Assembly (NCBI GenBank): GCA_005882905.1
Contig: VBBG01000017.1
Location: 1 to 5,908 of the forward strand
Origin: Candidatus Bathyarchaeota archaeon
GTDB lineage: Archaea > Thermoproteota > Bathyarchaeia > 40CM-2-53-6
Reading direction: 5' to 3'
Length of the DNA: 5,908 bases
This document shows positions 1-5,520 of the stretch, piece by piece. Under the pieces are notes generated by a model. It was not told the origin of the DNA and made no database searches. It saw only the letters and a list, made by a program, of their open reading frames with translations. The position numbers and the translations under genes are program-made. Every line of letters begins with the position of its first letter. Position 1 is the first letter of the stretch.

Positions 1-270
1 CCCGGCAGAATAACAATCAAACCATTCTGGAGAAGGAATAAGAGTGCCATGCCTGAAGAGTCTTACACTATTCCAATCATAGGAGTATTATCGGTCATCG
101 CAGATCTGACGATCTGGCTACTGGTGGTGATCCTCCATCCTCTCGGCAGAGAGTTCGGCAGCATATGGATGGGCTTTGGGCTCCTACTGTTCTTCGCCTA
201 CACTAGGGTTAGGAGGAAACAATCTGGCAGTAGAACGCTTTCTCCGGTCTCAGGCGAGTTCAGAGAGTAG
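1..270 (+). CDS. APC-type amino-acid permease, C-terminal end (5' truncated by window)
   Basis: Frame 1 is open from base 1 to the TAG at 268-270, giving 89 codons with no start required inside the window. The fragment has a short charged loop (IKPFWRRNK), then two hydrophobic segments at about fragment residues 24-46 and 52-69. The second follows the signature HPLGREFGSIWMGFGLLLFF and ends in a basic RVRRK stop-transfer. A His-Pro-x-Gly-Arg loop before a Gly/Trp-rich last helix is typical of the end of archaeal amino acid/polyamine/organocation (APC) permeases, which import amino acids or amines across the cytoplasmic membrane by cation symport or exchange. Substrate cannot be told from this piece. 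An ATG at 49 could start a separate 73-residue two-helix protein. I disfavour that because the upstream codons read naturally as the family's preceding loop. The last 21 bases overlap the convergent MscS gene. Confidence 0.62.
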   Translation, partial: PGRITIKPFWRRNKSAMPEESYTIPIIGVLSVIADLTIWLLVVILHPLGREFGSIWMGFGLLLFFAYTRVRRKQSGSRTLSPVSGEFRE

Positions 271-1005
271 CTCGTAGAATCTCTTCTGGACATCGGATAT
301 TATCTGGTCGCGTTTGGCAGGGTTCGCGATCTGCAGCAGCAAGAGGAGGCTGGTCTCCTGTGGGGACACCTGGGTGACTCGGACTTGGGGGGTCGAGTCT
401 GGAAGAAGGTCCACCTTCATCTCTCCAGCAATGCCCATGAGATAATCTTCTATTTTTTTCAGATTGATCCTTGTCTCGACTGTGACTGGTATCTGGACCC
501 GTAGTCCTCCGGACCGTGTTCTGTTGACGATCGTCCTTCTTAGAAGGATCGAGTTTGGGATGACAACTATTTCATTGTCGGGTGTGAGGATTTTTGTCTG
601 TATGAGATTCCTCTCCAACACTCTTCCATAGTGGCCCTGGACCTCTATCCATTCTCCGACCTTGAACGGCTGGTAGGTGGATACGAACTGGGAGGCGGCC
701 ATGTCTGTCAGAATGCTCCTGTAGGCCGTGATCATAGCGAGACCACCGAGGGAGAGTAGCGCGACTAGTAGGAGTATGTCGACCTTGAGTATGTTGAGGA
801 TGTAAAAGGCGCCAAATATCCGGATGGACCAGGACCCTATCTGTTGCATGCTGACTATCAGCCCAGACGGGACGGTGCCTGCTATTCTTGTTATGATGCT
901 CCTGTAGGCTCGGACGGCTACGTAGGTGACCACTAGGATGAATATTATGGTGAGGATCTGCTCGGCGAGCGGGCTGGTGAATAGGTCGAATATGTTGAAA
1001 GCCAC
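250..1005 (-). CDS. mscS: Small-conductance mechanosensitive channel, MscS family
   Basis: A 251-residue channel of minimal MscS size. It opens in the cytoplasmic membrane when tension rises and releases solutes during hypo-osmotic shock. Three hydrophobic segments are visible at about residues 16-34, 57-73 and 77-95. The third is the Gly/Ala-rich pore helix (LLSLGGLAMITAYRSILTD). The conserved beta domain follows at 113-152 with PFKVGEWIEVQGHYGRV and the hallmark DNEIVVIPNS. A cytoplasmic alpha/beta domain follows at about 165-250. The start is GTG, with a weak GGA-type ribosome-binding site just upstream. It begins 24 bp after the stop of the RCK protein gene, so the two are very probably one operon with the RCK protein first. 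Nothing key is missing. Family call is firm; gating and ion preference are unknown. Confidence 0.93.
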   Translation of the reverse strand: MAFNIFDLFTSPLAEQILTIIFILVVTYVAVRAYRSIITRIAGTVPSGLIVSMQQIGSWSIRIFGAFYILNILKVDILLLVALLSLGGLAMITAYRSILTDMAASQFVSTYQPFKVGEWIEVQGHYGRVLERNLIQTKILTPDNEIVVIPNSILLRRTIVNRTRSGGLRVQIPVTVETRINLKKIEDYLMGIAGEMKVDLLPDSTPQVRVTQVSPQETSLLLLLQIANPAKRDQIISDVQKRFYELLSELA

Positions 1006-1029
1006 TCCGATTCCAGCGTCTGATGGTCG

Positions 1030-1701
1030 CTAGGCTGTTTCGTCTGACCTTAAGAGTTCCACTGTTCGCGCGACGGAAGGCGCGTCGCCTAGCAGCAGGA
1101 CCCTATCCCCAGATTTTAGCTCCAGTTCAGGCTCAGGGAAGACGTAGGTGTTATCCCGGCAGACGAGGGCGACCCTGCATTTGTCCGGCATCTTGATCTC
1201 GTGGATCTTCTTTCCGATGAGGGTGGCGTTGAGTGGTATGGTCGTCTCGGCGACGCGCAGGTCAAGCTCGGGCCTGTAGATGAGCGTCGTGGACCGGTCC
1301 TGGGCGAGTAGGTTCTCAAGGTCTCGGAGGGCAAGCTCGACTGGGCAGACTACGATGTCTGCGCCTGCCTCGGTCAGTCGCTGCTTGTTCTTCGGACTGT
1401 TCGCCACGGATATGATTCGAGGAACCCCAAACTCCTTCTTGGCGTGCCTCGTCGCGGTGATATTGGCCCGGTCGTCGCTGGTCGCGACGAGAAGAAGGTC
1501 GGTCTGCGACGCCTCAGCCTTCTTGAGGATGTCAGGCTTGGAACCGTCCTCGTTCAGAATGGTCGCGTCTGACACGTTCGACACCTCCCGGCACCGCTCG
1601 GGCTTCTTCTCTATCACGGTGAGCTGGTTGTCATCGCTCATTGAGATGTACCGGATCAGGTGCATTCCTATACGCCCTGCACCAATGATCAAGACCCTCA
1701 A
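1030..1701 (-). CDS. trkA: TrkA/RCK-type NAD-binding potassium-channel regulator
   Basis: A 223-residue single-unit RCK protein: one TrkA-N Rossmann domain (about 1-120) plus one TrkA-C domain (about 137-217), roughly half the length of the tandem bacterial TrkA. The dinucleotide motif GAGRIG is at residues 7-12, and the acidic residue closing beta-2 is E31 (LTVIEKK). ILNEDGSKPDILKKA and LLLVATSDDRANI match the family's conserved stretches. The C domain contains LIGKKIHEI and ends in KSGDRVLLLGD. Such proteins form cytosolic octameric rings that bind NAD(H), ATP or similar ligands and gate K+ channels or transporters. No Trk/Ktr or K+-channel pore gene is in the window. The visible partner is the MscS channel 24 bp downstream. 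The start is TTG, chosen because the first beta strand begins at residue 2, a GAGG lies just upstream, and no better in-frame start exists before the TAA at 1738-1740. Confidence 0.9.
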   Translation of the reverse strand: MRVLIIGAGRIGMHLIRYISMSDDNQLTVIEKKPERCREVSNVSDATILNEDGSKPDILKKAEASQTDLLLVATSDDRANITATRHAKKEFGVPRIISVANSPKNKQRLTEAGADIVVCPVELALRDLENLLAQDRSTTLIYRPELDLRVAETTIPLNATLIGKKIHEIKMPDKCRVALVCRDNTYVFPEPELELKSGDRVLLLGDAPSVARTVELLRSDETA

Positions 1702-1743
1702 CCTCGCCTCAACCCCCCCACCTTTCTGGACACGACCTTACCC

Positions 1744-1749
1744 GATAAA
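1744..1749 (-). promoter_or_regulatory. Possible TATA box for the trkA-mscS operon
   Basis: Read on the minus strand, TTTATC lies about 46 bases upstream of the TTG start. An archaeal TATA centre 26 bases from the start site would put transcription initiation near 1721. That leaves about a 20-base leader carrying the G-rich, GAGG-containing ribosome-binding region. A second AT-rich match (CTTATTAC, around 1774-1781) is further upstream. Pattern match only; no experimental support. Confidence 0.3.
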
Positions 1750-1883
1750 CGCAGGGCCTCTTTTTGAATCGACGTAATAAGCTTCAGGTCCCCAACACCC
1801 CGTCCAGCACTTCCTAGTCAAGGGAAAACCGGTCTATGTAGCGATAATCGACTGCTTTTGAAGCCTCTTGGAGACGGTTCCCG

Positions 1884-1901
1884 CAGATTGAAAGCAATCT
1901 G
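1884..1901. repeat. Perfect 7-bp inverted repeat (hairpin) in spacer
   Basis: CAGATTG and CAATCTG flank a four-base AAAG loop. The two arms pair perfectly. On neither strand is it followed directly by a strong T-run, so it is not an obvious terminator. A repeat of this size has a modest chance of arising at random in a 400-bp spacer. It could be part of a small structured RNA or an operator-like palindrome. Confidence 0.3.
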
Positions 1902-2120
1902 GACGAGTCTCTTGGATCGGGGCATGGAATGGACAATCGAGCGCTTTCGAGATTGCGAACTAATCGCGGAGATCAGCGTGAAAAATGCGCCAGCCCAAAT
2001 CAAGACCCTAGAATAGCGATCGAGACTGTTTCTGGGCCTTTTTCGCGGTATCGGCATGGAAAATACTGGAAAAAGGAGAAAAATCCAAAAAGCGGCCGGA
2101 AAGAATCCGGGTAGGTACCC

Positions 2121-2624
2121 ATGGCTTCCACCAACTTGAAAGTCAGACAAGCGGGTCTTCATGATGTTGACATTGTGCTCGGAATTCTCGATGAGGCAGC
2201 CGGATGGCTTAAGCAACGTGAGATTCCGAGCGTTTGGAAGCCTGGAGGATTCTCCCGTCAATCCTTTCTCGCTCAGATCTCTCACGGGGAGGTCTATGTT
2301 GCGCTCGTTGACGATACGGCGGCAGGGACGTTTATTCTCCAGTGGAGTGATTCTCCGTTTTGGGGAGAGCGGCCGCCGGACTCCGGCTATATTCACAAGC
2401 TCGCAGTAAGACCGGACTTTGCCGGGAGAGGCATTGGACGTGAGATGTTGAGATGGGCAGAGGCCAGGGCGAAGAGTGCGGGCAAGAGGTTTCTCCGACT
2501 CAACTGCTTGGCCGGAGACAGGAAGATTCGAGACTATTATGAACGGGCCGGATTCACGCATAGAGGTGACATTGTCGAGCCTAGAGGTAGGGCGAGCCTC
2601 TACGAGAAACGGTTGACCGATTAA
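2121..2624 (+). CDS. GNAT-family N-acetyltransferase
   Basis: A 167-residue single-domain acyltransferase using acetyl-CoA as donor; the acceptor is unknown. The N-terminal beta-1/alpha-1 region starts at VRQAGLHDVDIVLGILDEAA (residues 8-27). Strand beta-4 (YIHKLAVRPDF, 90-100) leads into the acetyl-CoA pyrophosphate loop GRGIG at 102-106 with the expected R97. Motif B follows as LRLNCLAGD and DYYERAGF (138-145), with Y140 at the usual general-acid position. ATG is preceded by AGGT four bases upstream and by an in-frame TAG at 2112-2114, so the start is well fixed. It is convergent with the acyl-CoA dehydrogenase, with only 6 bp between stop codons. Its length is normal for the family and no residue looks missing. 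Similar stand-alone GNATs act on small molecules, antibiotics or protein N-termini, and the sequence does not discriminate. Confidence 0.9.
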   Translation: MASTNLKVRQAGLHDVDIVLGILDEAAGWLKQREIPSVWKPGGFSRQSFLAQISHGEVYVALVDDTAAGTFILQWSDSPFWGERPPDSGYIHKLAVRPDFAGRGIGREMLRWAEARAKSAGKRFLRLNCLAGDRKIRDYYERAGFTHRGDIVEPRGRASLYEKRLTD

Positions 2625-2630
2625 CCATGA

Positions 2631-3794
2631 CTACGACCCCTTGATGATATTCTTCGAGACTAGTAGCCGCATGATCTCTGAGGTTCCCTCACCAACAGTG
2701 TTGAGCCTAGCATCCCTCCAGTGGCGATGCACGTCAAACTCGTCGGCGTATCCATACCCGCCGTGTATCTGAATTGCCTCATCGCAGACCCTTAGACATT
2801 TCTCGCTTGCAAACAGTTTCGCCTGTGCAGCCTCAGACTCGAACGGCTTTCCTCGGTCTTTCAGGTGGGCCGCCCGGTACACCATCAACCGGGACGCGTT
2901 GATTTCAGTCAGCATGTCCGCCAGCTTTGACTGTATCATCTCGAAATCGGAGAGTGGTTTGCCGAACGCGGTGCGGTCCTTGCTATATCTGACAGCCTTG
3001 TCAAACGCGGCTCGGGCGATTCCCGTGCTAATAGCACCGACGGTTACTCGCCCCCCATAGAGCATCTTCTTTGCATACTCGAAGCCCTCCCCCTCGGTCC
3101 CGACCAGGCTTTCTTTAGGAGCGTGGGCGTTCTCAAAGACGACTTCTGCTGTGACCGACCCCCGGTAGCCGAGCTTCTCGATGTGTTTACTGGATTTGGC
3201 GAGCTTTGCATCCACGAGAAACGCCGAGGGACCTTTCGGAGTCTTGGCGAAGAGGAAGTAGAGATCGCAGTAGCCGCCGTTGGTCGTGAACATCTTCGTA
3301 CCATTAACGAGCCACTGCCCACCTTCAAGACGCGCGGTCGTCTGCAAGTTCCGCGCGTCGGAGCCGGCCCCCGGCTCGGTTAGAGAGAACCCGGCGAACT
3401 TTTTCCCACTAATCATCTGCGGAAGATACTCCTTCTTCTGGCTGGGGTTGCTGAACTGGCGGACGCCTTCGCAACATGTGCCATGAATTGCGAGTGATAG
3501 GGCGGTGCTCGCGCATGCCTTTCCGCACATCTCCATAGCCGCGACGTAGATCGGCCAGGGGAGTTCTAGCCCGCCAAAGTCTTTCGGAAAACCCATGCTG
3601 GTGAAGCCCTGCTCGAAGAGCTTCCGAATATTCTCACGAGGAAACTCAGCCTTCACGTCGATCTGGCGCGCCGTCGGCTCGATCTCCTTCTCGAAGAAGT
3701 CGCCCAGCGAGTCTAGGATGAGAAGATAATCCTCAGCAACCGGTCCGTACATCATTTCGACGAGTTCTTTCTGTTCTTGAATTAGAAAGCCCAT
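2631..3794 (-). CDS. Acyl-CoA dehydrogenase (FAD-dependent)
   Basis: Flavoenzyme that oxidises acyl-CoA to trans-2-enoyl-CoA and passes electrons to electron-transfer flavoprotein: the first step of beta-oxidation or branched-chain acyl-CoA breakdown. With the ATG start it has 387 residues, normal for the family. The N-terminal helical domain covers about 20-125, the middle beta domain about 130-235 with the FAD/substrate signature LTEPGAGSD at 138-146, and the C-terminal helical domain about 240-385. RTAFGKPLSDFEMIQ and QIHGGYGY (342-349) are classic flavin-contact motifs. The Glu of GEGTSE (E369) is at the catalytic-base position of short/medium-chain enzymes. Chain length is not predictable. 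I prefer ATG at 3794: GGAG lies about 10 bases upstream and the inferred promoter core (3834-3846) would start transcription near 3811-3819. A GTG at 3822-3824 would add 10 residues, but its GAGG abuts the start and it would lie outside that transcript. Confidence 0.93.
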   Translation of the reverse strand: MGFLIQEQKELVEMMYGPVAEDYLLILDSLGDFFEKEIEPTARQIDVKAEFPRENIRKLFEQGFTSMGFPKDFGGLELPWPIYVAAMEMCGKACASTALSLAIHGTCCEGVRQFSNPSQKKEYLPQMISGKKFAGFSLTEPGAGSDARNLQTTARLEGGQWLVNGTKMFTTNGGYCDLYFLFAKTPKGPSAFLVDAKLAKSSKHIEKLGYRGSVTAEVVFENAHAPKESLVGTEGEGFEYAKKMLYGGRVTVGAISTGIARAAFDKAVRYSKDRTAFGKPLSDFEMIQSKLADMLTEINASRLMVYRAAHLKDRGKPFESEAAQAKLFASEKCLRVCDEAIQIHGGYGYADEFDVHRHWRDARLNTVGEGTSEIMRLLVSKNIIKGS

Positions 3795-3833
3795 TGCTGA
3801 TGTTCTCCGGGAAGCATCGGCCACCCTCGAATT

Positions 3834-3846
3834 GTTTAACGTTTAG
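3834..3846. promoter_or_regulatory. Shared AT-rich core of a divergent promoter
   Basis: GTTTAACGTTTAG lies between the divergent acyl-CoA dehydrogenase and surface-protein genes. It reads GTTTAAC or GTTTAG toward the plus gene and CTAAAC or GTTAAAC toward the minus gene, and contains a palindromic AACGTT. A TATA centre at about 3837-3843 with a 26-base offset predicts plus-strand initiation near 3863-3869 and minus-strand initiation near 3811-3817. The leaders would be about 8-25 bases, each carrying GGAG before its ATG. This is inference from spacing and base pattern. Confidence 0.4.
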
Positions 3847-3876
3847 GGACAACACGTTTTTCAGCACCAGGGAGAC

Positions 3877-5458
3877 ATGCCCAATGATAGGTCTGTGATG
3901 AGGCTGCCGCGAAGCCAGACGAAGAATCTGAGCTTGATGGTCGTAGCTGCGCTAGCCATGCTCTCCCTAGGAGGACCCGTGGGAAATCATTTTCAGACTT
4001 CCACTAGTCCTGTCACGGGAGAGCCTCTACCGATACGGCAGGGCCCTATGGGAGTGTCAAGTGCCAGTCCTGGGGACCCCTACTGGTTCCAGCAAGGTGC
4101 AATTGGCGACAGCAGCACGCGCAACAGCGTTGGTGCTAGCGTGATGATAAGAACAGTATATGATAAGCTCAACAATGATGCTCATTCCTACTGGGTAGGT
4201 AGCCTCCTGTCCAACAATGCCTTCGTCCAAGTAGGATACCTCAACGGACTAACAACCAGTGGCCAGTTCTATTGTTGCGCTTGGTTCTACGAATTTTTCC
4301 CACCTAACAATTCGACTTCTCCACCAATCATTGGTCCGGCAGGGTCCGCGGGGCCAATAACATCTTGGCACACTTACACCATGAACCACACCGGAAATGG
4401 TGTTTGGGCATTCTACATGGACAATCAGTATCTTGGTTCCAGTCCACCTGCCGGCAATACGTACAACCTGGGCTCAGGCACAACAGGGAACAACGTAATT
4501 GCTGCTCTTTCTGAAGTGGCGGAAACTACTGTTAGAACTGACACAATAGGCCCAGCGGAATTCAAGAACCTAAAGTATGCCCCAACGAATCCCAACGCGT
4601 TCCAACCAGTTCAGACAGGCAACGTCCACATAGGCTGCGGCCTTAACAATTCCTGCCTTCCAAATCCATATGGCGTCTCTGAAATAGAAAACCTCCCAAA
4701 TGACTTTCTCTCGGGAAGCAACATTCCAACCCCCGGGCCGGATGAATGTGGCAACCCTGTCAACCCTACCACGATGGTCCTATGGTCCCCCACCCTTGCT
4801 CTAACATGCACTGGCACGAACATGTCGTTCTCCTTTATCGACCAGGACGGAAAGAAGATCACTCCAGACTGGATCTCTCTGGACGATTCCAGCAGAACCA
4901 TATTCTACACAAACTACCAGAGCCAAATAGTCCCCTCCCCCTCGGGTCAGTGGTCAATCAATAAGATCTACTGGCACGCCGTTAACGTCGCGACCAGCCT
5001 AATAGTTGACATGTCAGGACCAAACCAAGTCTTCCCTACCAACGTCTTCTCCGTCACATTTGCAGTAGTCGGCTACATTTACTCCCTCCCGGTCAAGAAC
5101 GCAACAATCATCATGTACCTTCCCGACTCGACAAATCAGACTCTACGAACCAACAGAGACGGCGAAGTGATCTTCACACAACTGCCTCCCTCGTCCTATT
5201 CTGTCCATATCTCAGTGCCTTACGGCATAACTTCGAACCAAGTCCATGACATTTCGGGCCCCGGCTCTCTTATCGCCAAGGTCTTCAGTCTACCAGAGCT
5301 GATCACGATAATAATCCCGCCAATAATCATCGCCGTTCTGATCGCAGTCGCCGTTGCCCGGAAGGAGCACCAGCGCCAGGCGATGATCCAGGCGCAGACA
5401 CCAATCCAACCTATTCTGCACCAGTTGCGGCACTCCCGTTCGAGTTGCGATCCGGTAA
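3877..5458 (+). CDS. Secreted, C-terminally membrane-anchored surface protein with zinc-knuckle tail (frameshifted near the 3' end)
   Basis: The long frame begins at ATG 3877 (GGGAG two bases upstream; ATG 3898 is an alternative) after an in-frame TAG at 3844-3846. Residues 1-33 form a signal peptide: basic MRLPRSQTK, then hydrophobic LSLMVVAALAMLSLGG. Residues about 85-240 look like a concanavalin/laminin-G-type beta sandwich (YWVGSLL, AFVQVGY, WFYEFFPPNN, SWHTYTM, WAFYMDNQYLG, GPAEFKNLKY). Cys pairs 254/260 and 291/311 could form disulfides. Residues about 385-450 resemble a carboxypeptidase-regulatory-like or Ig-like fold (VKNATIIMYLPDS, RDGEVIFTQLPPSSY). Sequons include N145, N170, N257, N315, N408 and N420. 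A membrane helix at 475-494 is followed by a basic tail (RKEHQRQ). Frame 1 then runs on without a stop. Frame 2 encodes FCTSCGTPVRVAIR and TAA at 5456-5458, so I place a one-base shift at 5387-5412. The ligand is unknown; a carbohydrate-binding, adhesion or sensing role is only a guess. Confidence 0.72.
5387..5412 (+). other. Inferred site of a one-base frameshift
   Basis: Frame 2 is blocked by TGA at 5384-5386. Frame 1 is coding-like up to about 5400 (MIQAQTP). From 5414 frame 2 encodes the zinc-knuckle end FCTSCGTPVR and then stops. Going from frame 1 to frame 2 requires skipping one base between these limits, meaning one extra base in the sequence or a real +1 shift. There is no homopolymer here, so a simple slippage error is not obvious. 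The frame-1 reading beyond it (HQLRHSRSSCDPVR and on) resembles no domain. Confidence 0.6.
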
Positions 5459-5478
5459 GAGTTATTCCTCCGCGGAAT

Positions 5479-5486
5479 CCTTATAG
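5479..5486 (+). promoter_or_regulatory. TATA-like box for the thiolase gene
   Basis: CCTTATAG preceded by GGAAT (a plausible BRE-like context) sits 35-42 bases upstream of the TTG start of the thiolase. It lies after the frame-2 stop of the surface protein. Initiation 26-28 bases downstream would fall near A5511, giving a leader of about 10 bases with no Shine-Dalgarno sequence, a common arrangement in archaea. Its position supports the thiolase being a separate gene. Confidence 0.4.
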
Positions 5487-5520
5487 TGAACAATTCACGG
5501 CGCGCTTTTCAGATGTATTC

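Larger units (their letters stand above)
1702..2120. other. 419-bp spacer between divergent trkA and GNAT genes, no convincing gene
   Basis: This is the longest non-coding stretch in the window. It holds the candidate trkA promoter, a short perfect hairpin at 1884-1901, a T-run at 2037-2043 and an A/G-rich tract at about 2058-2106 just before the GNAT gene. AAATAC at 2061-2066 within that tract could serve as a weak TATA element for GNAT. Two short open frames exist on the plus strand. One is open from 1768 to the TAG at 2014-2016 with an internal ATG at 1924. The other runs 1929-2114 and would give a 61-residue, strongly Lys/Arg-rich peptide. Neither has a good ribosome-binding site or a recognisable domain. 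The first reads somewhat protein-like (RFRDCELIAEISVKNAPAQ) and could be a gene remnant. No tRNA or rRNA is seen. Confidence 0.5.

Noticed and set aside
49..270. Stand-alone 73-residue two-helix membrane protein starting at ATG 49
   Set aside because: The frame stays open to base 1 and the upstream codons match the loop expected before the last helices of an APC permease, so a truncated larger gene is more likely.
1886..1894. GATTGAAAG, like the 3' end of archaeal CRISPR repeats
   Set aside because: It occurs once and I see no regularly spaced copies, spacers or cas genes. It is part of the small hairpin instead.
1929..2114. 61-codon plus-strand open frame before the GNAT gene
   Set aside because: No good ribosome-binding site, no recognisable domain, and a Lys/Arg-rich product created by an A/G-rich tract that more likely serves as promoter or leader.
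1818..2561. 247-codon minus-strand open frame
   Set aside because: It lies mostly antisense to the well-supported GNAT gene, shows no domain and has a low-complexity Arg/Pro/Ser composition; it is a shadow frame.
2642..2677. TGATGA and CTGA resembling C/D box sRNA motifs
   Set aside because: They lie inside the dehydrogenase coding end and the spacing is too short for paired C/D and C'/D' boxes.
3123..3486. Plus-strand open frames inside the dehydrogenase region
   Set aside because: They are antisense to a full-length, motif-complete acyl-CoA dehydrogenase and show no domain.
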